From Flavobacterium aquiphilum (lineage in GTDB: Bacteria > Bacteroidota > Bacteroidia > Flavobacteriales > Flavobacteriaceae): a DNA stretch of 64,000 bases. Shown here piece by piece: positions 1-8,231 of this stretch. The stretch spans positions 3,968,001 to 4,032,000 of the forward strand of contig NZ_CP114288.1 of NCBI RefSeq assembly GCF_027111335.1, given 5' to 3'. Position numbers and translations under genes: made by a program. A model generated the notes under the pieces. It was not told the DNA's origin, did not search any database, and worked only from the letters and a program-made list of their open reading frames with translations. Numbering within the stretch: the first letter of the stretch is position 1; the number at the start of each line of letters is the position of its first letter.

Positions 1-101
1 AGATTTAAACCGCCACGAATACCTGGACTAACAGATACTTGAGCTTGTGAAGTTAATAGACCAGTAAATAAAACAAATGCAATTAGTGTTACTTTTTTCA
101 T
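1..101 (-). CDS. 5' end of an exported protein gene, probably an outer-membrane beta-barrel protein (partial)
   Basis: Only the first 33 codons lie in the window; the gene runs off the left edge. The protein starts MKKVTLIAFVLFTGLLTSQA, a typical Sec signal peptide with a lysine-rich start, hydrophobic core and small residues before the likely cleavage site. The mature part begins QVSVSPGIRGGLN. In Bacteroidetes such a start is common in porin-like outer-membrane beta-barrel proteins, but that is inference from a very short stretch. It follows the pigment gene run in the same direction, so it might be its last member or an unrelated neighbour. Confidence 0.6.
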   Translation of the reverse strand, partial: MKKVTLIAFVLFTGLLTSQAQVSVSPGIRGGLN

Positions 102-131
102 TTTTGTTTGTTTTTAAGATAAAGTATTTTT

Positions 132-773
132 TTATTCTGATTTAAAATAGTTTAAGTCAATTTTCAACTTAATGTTTTGATGAATAATTTGAACTCTTTC
201 AGCAAAAATATTGTTTTCTGTAATAAAAATAAGCATAAACTTTTCTTTTGTCTTCGAAGAACGAACGATTTTTTCTAATTGATGATTCTTTTTAGAGTAG
301 AAAAGATAATTGTCACGATTTCCGTCTGCTGATTTATAAATATTATCCGATTCGTTTTCAAATTGTTCCTGAACTAAATATTCTTTTTTAAGAAGCAATC
401 GAAAATCTTCTTCCAAAGTATTAATCAAGATTTTACGGTCTAGCTCCGAAACAATCGAATTGACTTTAAAATTATCTTCCGAAATTTCAAAATCCATCAG
501 TTTGTTTCCAAACTCAGTTGTAAAAACTACTCTATGCGTAGTATCATTTATTTTCTTGGCAATAAAAATCCCTGTTAACTCGTGCCCATAAACCGTAATG
601 TTTGCTTTGTAAACATAATCCATCTCCGGATTGGAAAAATAAGGCACTTCAAAAATCGCTTTTTTTAAGGGCACAGAAGCATAATCCTGTACCACTTTAT
701 TAGTTGAACAAGAGCACAAAACAAGAACCAAAATAATGCTAATTCGCAAAAGAAGCTTCATCGACTTTGGCAT
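132..773 (-). CDS. Putative lipoprotein of the pigment cluster
   Basis: The product is up to 213 aa with a lipoprotein signal: a hydrophobic stretch ends in LCSC, so Cys22 would be the lipidated residue. No enzymatic motif is visible, and the rest looks like a soluble periplasmic domain. The reading frame overlaps the preceding LolA-like gene by 35 bases. A second ATG at 761 (MKLLLRIS) leaves a shorter overlap and may be the true start. Its place after a LolA-like protein suggests a role in handling the lipophilic pigment at the outer membrane, possibly LolB-like. That role is inference; the family is not recognised. Confidence 0.7.
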   Translation of the reverse strand: MPKSMKLLLRISIILVLVLCSCSTNKVVQDYASVPLKKAIFEVPYFSNPEMDYVYKANITVYGHELTGIFIAKKINDTTHRVVFTTEFGNKLMDFEISEDNFKVNSIVSELDRKILINTLEEDFRLLLKKEYLVQEQFENESDNIYKSADGNRDNYLFYSKKNHQLEKIVRSSKTKEKFMLIFITENNIFAERVQIIHQNIKLKIDLNYFKSE

Positions 774-1374
774 TTATTACTTTGTTTTTTAACACAATTC
801 GGGTATAATCAGCTGAGGATTCCAATAATTTGACCTGAACAACAGTAGCATCTTCTTTGTCAAAAGTCAATTCAATTTGTTTAATGTATTTTTTGAGGGT
901 AGCATCTTTCGGAATAAATCGGACACTATTTTGATCTTTATTTTTAAAATACGAAATAGAAAATTCCTTATCATCAAACAAATCACCGCTCACACTTCCT
1001 ACAATCAGTTTGTTTATTTTTCCAAATAACTTACTATTACCAATATCAACAGCACTTTTCTTTCCCTCGTCATTAATCAATATTTTGCCGTTTTTAAAAA
1101 CTATCGAATAATTATACGGTTTTTTATACTGCCAAAGCAATGAATTGGGTTCCTTGAAAATCATTTTTCCAGAAGTTTCTATGTCTTTTGACAGAAAATC
1201 GAGATGTTTGTACTGAACAAAATCAGTGCTTAATGTCTTGATTTTTTTGGAGACAGCAACAACAGATTGCTTGAATGCAGAGATTTCACTTTCGCTCATT
1301 TTTTGTTCCTGAGCAAAACATTTTAATTGAAAACCAATTAAAAATAATACAATTATATAACTTCTAATCTTCAT
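739..1374 (-). CDS. LolA-like outer-membrane lipoprotein carrier
   Basis: The 211-aa protein has a signal peptide ending near CFAQ and then a LolA-type body: a segment resembling 'STDFVQYKHL', a strand with KEPNSLLWQYKKP (compare the PxxxRWxY region of LolA) and late beta strands. LolA folds carry lipids across the periplasm. Copies inside aryl-polyene and flexirubin clusters are thought to serve the pigment rather than general lipoprotein sorting. The gene overlaps the upstream deacetylase gene by 11 bases and the downstream lipoprotein gene by 35 bases, which suggests translational coupling. Family assignment is good; the substrate is inferred. Confidence 0.8.
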   Translation of the reverse strand: MKIRSYIIVLFLIGFQLKCFAQEQKMSESEISAFKQSVVAVSKKIKTLSTDFVQYKHLDFLSKDIETSGKMIFKEPNSLLWQYKKPYNYSIVFKNGKILINDEGKKSAVDIGNSKLFGKINKLIVGSVSGDLFDDKEFSISYFKNKDQNSVRFIPKDATLKKYIKQIELTFDKEDATVVQVKLLESSADYTRIVLKNKVINAKVDEASFAN

Positions 1375-2137
1375 AAGCTTTAATATTCAGGAGTTCCTCT
1401 AACGGAACAACCACATAATTATTTGTTTGTAAAAACGACAACAATTTTTCCAGTACGTTAGCCGTTTCTAGCGAGGTATCGTGCAAAAGTACAATTCCTC
1501 CGGGTTTAATTCTTTTGACAATTCGATCTAAAAGGAATTTTTCTTTTTTAAAAACCCCATCCAGAGAACGAATATTCCAACCAATTGTTTTATGATTTGT
1601 AACTGCTAATGCCCTGCGGATGGAAGGATTTGTAACTCCGTAAGGCGGACGAAACAATGATGGCTTTTTCCCTATAACTGATGCTATCAAATCATCGGTT
1701 TTATTAATTTCGGCAATCACTTTATTTTTTCCGTAAAAATCAAAAAAAGGTGAATGGCTGTAAGTGTGATTCCCAACGGTATGCCCTTCGGCTACAACTT
1801 TTTTTAAAATTTCAGGATGTATTTCTATATTTTTACCGATGCAGAAAAATGTGGCTTTGGCATTGTACTTTTTTAAAAGTTCCAAGACCGTCAGCGTCAT
1901 CTCATGGGGACCATCATCAAATGTCAACGCAATTTTTTTTTCCTTTTTAAATCGATTACTGCAATATGCTTTAACATGATAATTGGATCCAATAAATGCA
2001 GAACCAAGAAAAACTATCAAAATCCAAAGGCAAGCAGTAATTACAAAATACTTCATTTCTATTACTGCATTAAAACTAAAAAAAGTCAATATCAGTAAAA
2101 CCGAAACAAAAAAAAAGGTTATAATTTTGTGTTTCAA
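1364..2137 (-). CDS. Polysaccharide deacetylase family protein (NodB homology domain)
   Basis: The 257-aa protein starts with two hydrophobic segments (about residues 5-50) and then has a NodB domain. The first motif, TFDDGPHEMT (about residues 71-80), holds the catalytic and metal-binding aspartates. HTYSHS supplies the metal histidines, RPPYG is motif 3 and LLHD is the late motif. It should be membrane-anchored with its active site outside the cytoplasm. Deacetylase-like genes recur in pigment clusters of this kind; the substrate is unknown. Its ATG overlaps the stop of the preceding ketosynthase-like gene by 4 bases, so both are probably on one transcript. Confidence 0.85.
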   Translation of the reverse strand: MKHKIITFFFVSVLLILTFFSFNAVIEMKYFVITACLWILIVFLGSAFIGSNYHVKAYCSNRFKKEKKIALTFDDGPHEMTLTVLELLKKYNAKATFFCIGKNIEIHPEILKKVVAEGHTVGNHTYSHSPFFDFYGKNKVIAEINKTDDLIASVIGKKPSLFRPPYGVTNPSIRRALAVTNHKTIGWNIRSLDGVFKKEKFLLDRIVKRIKPGGIVLLHDTSLETANVLEKLLSFLQTNNYVVVPLEELLNIKAYED

Positions 2138-3198
2138 CAGCCGGAAATTAAAGTGAAACTATGGTCAATTCCGTTACGCTGATTGTATAACAGAATCTTT
2201 TTATAAGATGGTTTAGCCAATTCATTTAGCTTTACAATATCAGGAACAGTTTGGGTTTGAATAATTTTGGAACCAACCCATAATCCAAATGCCGAAGCGG
2301 TATAATACTCGCCACACAACTGTTTGTAATATACTTGCGGAATATTGGTAAAAATACTCTTGGATAGATTTTTATAATACAAATCCGAATCCACATCACC
2401 ATTATAGCCTAGCAAAACTGCATCAATATCGGTAATTTCTAAACCATTAGAAGTTAGGAAAGAAACGATTTTATTTTCAACGTCTGCTATTTCCAATTTA
2501 TTGATAATTTCTATATCCAAAATTTCGGCAATTGTGTTCTCTTTTCTTTCATTTTCCAAAACAAAAAAGCTGGCTCCTTCTCCCTGAACAACTCCTTTTG
2601 TTGTGGATTCTAAAATCGAGTAAGCTCCTTGATTTTCTTTCTTAATAAAACCTGCCAATTTGAATAATGACATCGTATAATCGGCAGTTTCATCAATTCC
2701 TCCAACCAATATACTGGAAGCATCCCCTTCTTCAATCATCATTTTGGCATCAAAAAGTGCCGATTCAAAAGAAACTGTACCATTCACATACGTCAGATTA
2801 TAGGCTTTACATTGCAATCCCAAAGCGATTTGCCCACCGACAGTATTGTGTGTTGATTGAATAAACGAAGTCGGAGTCAGAAATTGCTCGTCATTATCCA
2901 AAATAGTCTTCAAAAACTTCTCTGAATCTTCAATGCAACCCATTCCCGTACCAGTAATAATTGCATCAACGGTTTCCAAATTAGCTTCCCTCAAAGCAAG
3001 AGCGGAAGCTACAATTCCGTTTTTCACTCCTTTAGCCATTCTTCTAATGGCTGCAGGAGATATAAAATCTTTGTAAATTGGAGTTTTTAGTGGCAGAATA
3101 GTATCCGTTACATTTAATTCTGCTTCTTCCAAAAAAACAGTATCGAACGTTTTTTGAACCGAAATACAACCTAATCCATTGATGTATGTTTTTCTCAT
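2134..3198 (-). CDS. Ketosynthase-like protein without catalytic cysteine (chain-length-factor type)
   Basis: This 354-aa protein has a beta-ketoacyl synthase fold but lacks the active-site residues. Where active enzymes have TACSS, it reads NGTVSFES (about residues 139-146), and the HGTAT histidine motif is missing. Features that remain are GTGMGC near residue 83, LVGGIDE and GVVQGEGASFFVLE. This matches the 'beta-ketoacyl synthase chain length factor' group, which pairs with an active ketosynthase to set polyene length. The likely partner is the ketosynthase at 4011-5213, separated from it by the DUF6169-like insertion. Confidence 0.8.
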   Translation of the reverse strand: MRKTYINGLGCISVQKTFDTVFLEEAELNVTDTILPLKTPIYKDFISPAAIRRMAKGVKNGIVASALALREANLETVDAIITGTGMGCIEDSEKFLKTILDNDEQFLTPTSFIQSTHNTVGGQIALGLQCKAYNLTYVNGTVSFESALFDAKMMIEEGDASSILVGGIDETADYTMSLFKLAGFIKKENQGAYSILESTTKGVVQGEGASFFVLENERKENTIAEILDIEIINKLEIADVENKIVSFLTSNGLEITDIDAVLLGYNGDVDSDLYYKNLSKSIFTNIPQVYYKQLCGEYYTASAFGLWVGSKIIQTQTVPDIVKLNELAKPSYKKILLYNQRNGIDHSFTLISGC

Positions 3199-3266
3199 TT
3201 ACAGCTATTAATTCTTTGCCTAAATATTAACTAAAAATCGGACTAATTTTATTTTTCAAAATAATA

Positions 3267-3758
3267 TCATTTATCGTTTAGAATTTTCTCAATTTTATGA
3301 TATGCTTCAAGTATATTTTCAACATTTGAATTTTTGTTGTGATACAATAATGAAGTATAAATGATAAAAATATTTCCCTCAGATTCACAATTTATAATAT
3401 TATCTACTTTAGTAACCGATTCTAAACTACTGTTTCTATACCATCTGCTAAAAACTTTAAACCGTGATTCGGCTTTCTCATCATTTTCAGAACAAACATA
3501 AATTAAGGCATTTTCTACATTCGCAAAGAAAGCAGTTATAATATCCGTAATAGTTTTTAATACTAAAGAATCAAAAGGTTCAACTTTATCAGTAATTTTT
3601 TCAATTACAATTTGATAAATATTTTCAATATGAACCTCTGAAGCAACATCAAGTGTTTCATCAACAATAAAAACAATTTTATATTCAATATTGTTTTTAG
3701 TTGTAAAATTATAAGAACTTGTCGCTTTATTAAAAATGTAGTTATATTGGTTTGGCAA
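3267..3758 (-). CDS. DUF6169-like protein
   Basis: The protein is 163 aa, acidic and without signal peptide or membrane segment. Its beginning (NYIFNKATSSYNFTTKNNIEYKIVF) and small size resemble the Bacteroidetes DUF6169 group; this comes from memory and is moderate evidence only. It interrupts the pigment operon between two ketosynthase-type genes and overlaps a 49-aa ORF upstream by 17 bases. Base composition is visibly more AT-rich than the neighbouring biosynthesis genes. No function is known to me; a role in pigment synthesis is unlikely. Confidence 0.65.
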   Translation of the reverse strand: MPNQYNYIFNKATSSYNFTTKNNIEYKIVFIVDETLDVASEVHIENIYQIVIEKITDKVEPFDSLVLKTITDIITAFFANVENALIYVCSENDEKAESRFKVFSRWYRNSSLESVTKVDNIINCESEGNIFIIYTSLLYHNKNSNVENILEAYHKIEKILNDK

Positions 3759-3891
3759 ACTTGATTCCTTTTTGAGTTAATTTTTCAATAGGAGTATTGC
3801 CTTTCAAAAATGAACGAACCATAGCCTTATCTGAAACCATTCTGGTTATAGATTTCATTATTGCTTCTTTATTTGTGGTCTTATTATTCAT
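3742..3891 (-). CDS. Small 49-aa protein paired with the DUF6169-like gene
   Basis: An ATG at 3891 opens a 49-codon frame starting MNNKTTNKEAIMKSITRMVS and ending KGIKFAKPI. It is basic and probably helical at the N-terminus. Its stop lies 17 bases inside the downstream gene, the tight overlap expected of a co-translated pair. The small-basic plus larger-acidic arrangement resembles toxin-antitoxin or immunity pairs, but no family is recognised. The evidence is the overlap, the clean start and its fit into an otherwise empty gap. Confidence 0.5.
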   Translation of the reverse strand: MNNKTTNKEAIMKSITRMVSDKAMVRSFLKGNTPIEKLTQKGIKFAKPI

Positions 3892-4010
3892 ATAACAAAA
3901 GTAATGCGATAAATTCAAAACAAAACAATATTATAATTATTATTTTTTATAATCATTAATAAAACTATAGAATACAACTATTTCAAAACACCCTGTTATT
4001 CAGTTCATTA

Positions 4011-5213
4011 TTATTCGCTTTTGGAAAATATAAGTGTCGAACAATTTCCTCCAAATCCAAAGGAATTAGAAAGTACATGTTCTATATTTTTATGTTTTAA
4101 AGTCGTTTGCGGTACCAAATTGAATTCTTCCATCGGGGTTTTAAAATTCAAATTTGGGAAAACCACATTATTTTGGATAGCCAATACACTATAAACAGCT
4201 TCAATAGCTGCTGCTGCTGCCAAAGTATGTCCGGTAAAAGGTTTGGTTGAACTAAAATCAGGGACTTTACTTTCGCCAAACAATCTCACTATTGCCCTGC
4301 CTTCGGACAAATCGTTATTAGGCGTTGCTGTACCGTGAACATTGATATAATCGATTTGTTCCGGTTGCAATTCGGCTATTTTAAAAGCTTTTTCCATTGC
4401 CAAAAAGGCGCCGTCACCATTTTCGGAAGAAGCAGTTTGATGAAAAGCATCGTTGGCATTTGCATAACCTGAAACTCTTGCCAGCACTTTTTTGTTTTCT
4501 TTTTGCACCAATTCCTCTGATTCCAAAACCAAAAAAGCTGCCGCTTCACCCAGATTCAATCCGTTTCTGTTATTATCAAACGGACTATTATAGCCATCAG
4601 ACAAAATCATAAGTGTTTTGAAACCGTTGATTGTAAACTTCGACAATGCATCAGTTCCACCCACAATAACGCGATCTAGTTTACCCGATTTTATCAGTCT
4701 TGCTCCCAGCATAATAGCATTTGCTGCAGATGAACAGGCCGTACTGATCGTGGTTACCATGCCTGTCAACCCCAAATCTAGCGCAATCTTATCAGTATTA
4801 TCTCCTGCATCATGACTGCCAATGTATTTTACAACTTCGGGATTATCAAAATATTCGTAGTAATAACGCTCCGTCATATCCATTCCGCCCACACTGGTAG
4901 CCGAAATTAATCCAGTCCTATATTCATTAATGGAACTTATTCCTGCATTTTTCACCGCTTGTCTGGCTGCAAATGTACCCAGCATTGCGGTTCTGGAAAA
5001 ATTATTGTCTTTTCCCAATTGAAGTTCTTCGGCCAACTCTTGATTGGTTTTCTTGATTTCACCAACCTTTATTACATCAACATGTGCTGTCGCTATATTT
5101 TCGATTGTTGTAATTCCTGCCTGGCAATTCAGTAATGCATTGTAATTTTCTTCAACCGAATTACCGATTGAAGAAATAATACCCATTCCTGTTATTGCGA
5201 TGCCTTTATTCAT
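4011..5213 (-). CDS. Beta-ketoacyl-ACP synthase (FabF/KAS II type)
   Basis: The 400-aa length is usual for KAS II. The Cys-His-His triad is intact: Cys160 in STACSS, His293 in VHGTATP and His329 in FTGHT, with Lys324 before it. The glycine-rich C-terminal motif NSFGFGGNCS is also present. It catalyses decarboxylative condensation of malonyl-ACP with the growing polyene. It is probably the active half of a ketosynthase/chain-length-factor pair with the protein at 2134-3198. It follows the four-helix-bundle insertion and an ACP gene in the same direction. The exact step is inferred from cluster type. Confidence 0.9.
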   Translation of the reverse strand: MNKGIAITGMGIISSIGNSVEENYNALLNCQAGITTIENIATAHVDVIKVGEIKKTNQELAEELQLGKDNNFSRTAMLGTFAARQAVKNAGISSINEYRTGLISATSVGGMDMTERYYYEYFDNPEVVKYIGSHDAGDNTDKIALDLGLTGMVTTISTACSSAANAIMLGARLIKSGKLDRVIVGGTDALSKFTINGFKTLMILSDGYNSPFDNNRNGLNLGEAAAFLVLESEELVQKENKKVLARVSGYANANDAFHQTASSENGDGAFLAMEKAFKIAELQPEQIDYINVHGTATPNNDLSEGRAIVRLFGESKVPDFSSTKPFTGHTLAAAAAIEAVYSVLAIQNNVVFPNLNFKTPMEEFNLVPQTTLKHKNIEHVLSNSFGFGGNCSTLIFSKSE

Positions 5214-5223
5214 TTTAGATTGC

Positions 5224-5261
5224 AGAATTTAGATTTTAGATTTTGTATTGCGAATAAAAAA
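5224..5261. repeat. Left copy of a direct repeat flanking the four-helix-bundle gene
   Basis: This stretch, rich in the unit TTTAGATTTTAGATTTTG, recurs in the same orientation at 5649-5686 with only a few mismatches over about 38 bases. The two copies bracket the gene at 5270-5632. Shorter versions of the unit also occur near 15740 and 18178. Confidence 0.65.
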
Positions 5262-5269
5262 CTTCGTTT

Positions 5270-5632
5270 TTAAATAGTATTTAATCTGGTATTAACTGTT
5301 TTTAATGAACTAACAAAAATCGCTGTTAATTGATTTCCTTCGTCTAATAATTTTTGAGTTTCTAAATCAGATAACCACCTTTTTTCATTAATTATTTCTA
5401 GCCAAAAAACAGTTTCATCAGCTTCTTCCAAAACAATATTCATTTTTGAAACAAACTCCTTATCACTTCTTGCCCTGCAAACTGCTCTATAATTTGCCCC
5501 AACAGAAGTTCCACTTCTTACAATTTGGTTTGAAATCGCTCTGCAGGCAATTGAATTTGGCATTTTTTCTATCAAATTTATAATCTCTAAAGAAAACTGC
5601 TTAGTTCTTATTTTTAATTCATTTGTAGTCAT
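5270..5632 (-). CDS. Four helix bundle protein (23S rRNA intervening-sequence protein family)
   Basis: The 120-aa all-helical protein matches the family first seen in intervening sequences of 23S rRNA genes. It shows IRTKQFSLEIINLIEKMPN at the start, then QIVRSGTSVGANYRAVCRARSDKEFVSKMNIVLEEADETVFWL, which is the most conserved part. In Bacteroidetes such genes are common as free-standing, mobile-looking units of unknown function. This one sits inside the pigment operon between an ACP and a ketosynthase gene, flanked by 38-bp direct repeats. It is probably not a pathway enzyme. Confidence 0.85.
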   Translation of the reverse strand: MTTNELKIRTKQFSLEIINLIEKMPNSIACRAISNQIVRSGTSVGANYRAVCRARSDKEFVSKMNIVLEEADETVFWLEIINEKRWLSDLETQKLLDEGNQLTAIFVSSLKTVNTRLNTI

Positions 5633-5648
5633 AGTGTTTAAAGATTTT

Positions 5649-5686
5649 AGAATTCTGATTTTAGATTTTGTTTTAGTAATAAAAAA
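5649..5686. repeat. Right copy of a direct repeat flanking the four-helix-bundle gene
   Basis: This is the second copy of the repeat at 5224-5261, in the same orientation. The 425-bp spacing equals the inserted gene plus its control region. The following stretch to 5770 contains further ATCTAAAATCTTAAATCTTA-type relatives in the opposite sense. Confidence 0.65.
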
Positions 5687-5770
5687 TTAAAATACAGAAT
5701 CGGTGCATTATCAATACTAATATAATTATAGATTCCAATTAATCTAAAATCTTAAATCTTAACTCTAAAA

Positions 5771-6028
5771 TTACTTAACTCTATTTTCGTTTATATAAGC
5801 AGCCATTGTTTCAATGGATTTAAAAATAACTTTCCCCTCTTTTGGGTCAACTAATTTAATTCCATAATCTTTATCAAGCATTACAATAAGTTCCAATGCA
5901 TCAATAGAATCAAGTCCTAATCCGTCACCAAATAAGGCATCATTGTCATTTATATCTGCCACAGCGATATCTTCCAGATTCAATACTTCGATGATTTTAC
6001 CTTTTAATTCTTGTTTTAATGCTTCCAT
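5771..6028 (-). CDS. Acyl carrier protein
   Basis: The 85-aa acidic protein carries the phosphopantetheine attachment motif GLDSIDALELIV, with the modified serine near residue 40. Length and helical pattern fit a stand-alone ACP. It should tether the growing aryl-polyene chain or the dialkylresorcinol precursor. It lies 4 bases downstream of the degenerate ketosynthase gene and upstream of the four-helix-bundle insertion. A second ACP at 15940-16191 suggests the two pigment halves use separate carriers; that split is inference. Confidence 0.92.
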   Translation of the reverse strand: MEALKQELKGKIIEVLNLEDIAVADINDNDALFGDGLGLDSIDALELIVMLDKDYGIKLVDPKEGKVIFKSIETMAAYINENRVK

Positions 6029-6032
6029 AATA

Positions 6033-6650
6033 TTATTGATTGTATAGTTGTTTTAATATTTTCTTATTGTGTTCTAATTCGCCTTCTTTATCTATTAAAT
6101 ACAGAAAGGCATTGTAATCTTCATTGTGATATTCAACCCAGCCACACAAAACTTTATCCGCCTTTCCAGTTTTCAAAAGTATATTGCTATAATTCTCCAT
6201 AAAAACGGGGTTGTAATCCGCAAATATAAAGAAAGAATTTTCGCTTTTCAATTGATGTCTGATACTAATTTCCCCCAAACAAATATTAGGCAAGGTATAA
6301 ACAAAAACTGCCGGACTCGGATAATAATTTTCGGGATCCGAAATTGAATTCTGATATTTAACATCGGTATCCAAACTGGATGATTTGTTGGCAAATACCA
6401 ATGCAGTGTTGTTTTCTTCAGAAGAATTGCCTTCTGTTTTCAAAAGTAATTCTGCTCCCAAAAAAGCCAATTTACTCAAATTATCCATTTTAAAAAACTT
6501 CGGATAATTTATTTCCAAATGCTGATAAGCTTTCTTTGAAAAATCAGAAAAAACAGTTGAATCCGTTCCAAAAACAACGTCGCCATTCAGCAAAATTTGA
6601 TTATTTTGGATGGTGCAAAAGAATTTTATATATGTTTTCTCTAATGTCAT
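6033..6650 (-). CDS. Half-length, degenerate ketosynthase-like protein
   Basis: The protein is 205 aa, about half a ketosynthase. Its sequence tracks the N-terminal half of the thiolase fold: [20 protein letters not shown], then [23 protein letters not shown], where active enzymes carry the nucleophile elbow. There is no cysteine in the expected context (only Cys124 in the PNICLG segment) and no HGTAT. A C-terminal segment, [13 protein letters not shown], resembles the ketosynthase strand before the dimer interface. It may act as a truncated chain-length factor for the ketosynthase encoded directly upstream, with which it shares one base. Family placement is moderate. Confidence 0.65.
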   Translation of the reverse strand: MTLEKTYIKFFCTIQNNQILLNGDVVFGTDSTVFSDFSKKAYQHLEINYPKFFKMDNLSKLAFLGAELLLKTEGNSSEENNTALVFANKSSSLDTDVKYQNSISDPENYYPSPAVFVYTLPNICLGEISIRHQLKSENSFFIFADYNPVFMENYSNILLKTGKADKVLCGWVEYHNEDYNAFLYLIDKEGELEHNKKILKQLYNQ

Positions 6651-7780
6651 TAATTTACTTTTTCAAATAAAACTGCTGTGTTGCAGCCTCCAAAACCCGA
6701 TGCTGTTTTTAGAAAATAGCGAATGTTTTTATCTTCATTTTTTTCGATAACATTAATCGGCTGACTCACTCCTATTTCATCGAAACCCAATGAAACAAAA
6801 AGCTCTTCTTCCTGTACTGACTGAATTCCAATAACGGTTTCCAACAATCCGGAAGCTCCTAATGTGTGACCGTAAAATCCTTTAAGACTGTTAAGCGGTG
6901 CATTTCCAAGCCCCAACCTATTCAGGGCTATTGCTTCCATTTCGTCATTAAAAGGAGTTGCTGTGCCATGCGCTGAAATATAATCAATTTGAGTGCTGTT
7001 AATTTTGGCTTCCGCCAAAGCACTCTCAATGCTTCTATAAAGTCCTTCGCCGGTTCTGGAAGGCCCAGAAATATGATTGGCATCATTGATGGAACCGTCA
7101 CCTAAAATTTTTATTTTGGCATTTTCTCCATTCGATGAAACCAAAACAGCTGCAGCAGCTTCTCCCAAGGTTACTCCGTTTCTATTTACAGAATACGGTT
7201 TACATGGCATTTCACTCATTGCTTGAAAAGAATTGAATCCTGACAAAACAAACTTCGAAACTTCATCACCAGCAACAATAAAAACATTGTCATAAAGTTC
7301 CGCCTGAACTAACCTTTTGGCTACTGAAACCGCCAATATTCCGGAAACACAAGCATTTGAAACAACAATAGGTTCTGTTTTGAATTCAAAAAAATCAACG
7401 ATGTTTTTTGCCAGTTGATTCAAATAAGCCTGTTGGACATTTTCGGTTTCCAGTGCTGTAACATTCCCTTTTGTGGTAGAAAGTATAAAGGCTGTCCGTT
7501 CATTTAAAATGACTTTTGAATTTTTAATGATTGGTTCCAAAGCCAAAATCATCATTTTTTCCAGTCTGGAATAATTCACAGCTGTAGTCATTTTGGCGAA
7601 AGCCAAATCCAAATCTACATCACTGATTATAGAAGCATAAAAAGGGCTATTAAACAACTTTGGCTTATCCTGCAATTGAATACCCGAAACCGCATTCCTA
7701 ATATTTTTTATATTGGAGGCCACATCAAACCCTAAGGGTGTAATGCAGTTTGTTTCGTTTATATATACTTCTTTTATCAT
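6650..7780 (-). CDS. Beta-ketoacyl-ACP synthase (KAS II-like)
   Basis: The 376-aa enzyme has Cys144 in SNACVSG, His271 in [10 protein letters not shown], and Lys300 and His305 in KGFYGHT, so it should be catalytically competent. The C-terminus has the usual SGFGGCNTA. It is one of three complete ketosynthases in the cluster and is directly coupled (one-base overlap) to the half-length ketosynthase-like gene. By analogy with aryl-polyene systems it extends the polyene or feeds the resorcinol half; which one cannot be read from sequence. Confidence 0.88.
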   Translation of the reverse strand: MIKEVYINETNCITPLGFDVASNIKNIRNAVSGIQLQDKPKLFNSPFYASIISDVDLDLAFAKMTTAVNYSRLEKMMILALEPIIKNSKVILNERTAFILSTTKGNVTALETENVQQAYLNQLAKNIVDFFEFKTEPIVVSNACVSGILAVSVAKRLVQAELYDNVFIVAGDEVSKFVLSGFNSFQAMSEMPCKPYSVNRNGVTLGEAAAAVLVSSNGENAKIKILGDGSINDANHISGPSRTGEGLYRSIESALAEAKINSTQIDYISAHGTATPFNDEMEAIALNRLGLGNAPLNSLKGFYGHTLGASGLLETVIGIQSVQEEELFVSLGFDEIGVSQPINVIEKNEDKNIRYFLKTASGFGGCNTAVLFEKVN

Positions 7781-7781
7781 T

Positions 7782-8231
7782 CTATTTTATCAATCCCATC
7801 TTTTTCTTCCATTCTTCAAAAAAAGGAGGATTCGTCAACATTAATTCGCCTTTGCTATCCAAAAAAACCTGAACAGTTTCACCGGTACAGGCAATTTCAT
7901 TATTGGCATCGAATATGGTATATTTAAAAATCATTTTTGCAGCCGGCGTATCAATCATCGTGGTTTCTATACGGATCACATCGCCATAACGCAATGATAA
8001 TTTATGTTCACAAACCGATTTTACAATGGGCGTGGTATATCCAGTTTTGGCTATATCCAAGTAGGAAATTCCGTAATGACGTCCAAAAGCTTCTCTTCCA
8101 TCTTCAAAATAGGTAATATAATAGCCGTGCCACACTATTCCTAGTGGGTCAGTTTCATTAAACCGTACTCGAATTTCTTCTGAAACAGTCAAACCGGTTG
8201 TGTCTTTATACAGCTCTTTTCTTCTTGTCAT
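7782..8231 (-). CDS. Acyl-CoA/acyl-ACP thioesterase (4-hydroxybenzoyl-CoA thioesterase-like hotdog)
   Basis: The 149-aa hotdog protein carries the 4HBT signature RFNETDPLGIVWHGYYITYFEDGREAF, with the catalytic aspartate in ETDPLG. Such thioesterases are standard members of aryl-polyene clusters, where they may release or proofread ACP-bound chains. Its start overlaps the end of the ABC permease gene by 26 bases and it ends one base before the next ketosynthase start codon. The family is clear; the substrate is inferred. Confidence 0.88.
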   Translation of the reverse strand: MTRRKELYKDTTGLTVSEEIRVRFNETDPLGIVWHGYYITYFEDGREAFGRHYGISYLDIAKTGYTTPIVKSVCEHKLSLRYGDVIRIETTMIDTPAAKMIFKYTIFDANNEIACTGETVQVFLDSKGELMLTNPPFFEEWKKKMGLIK

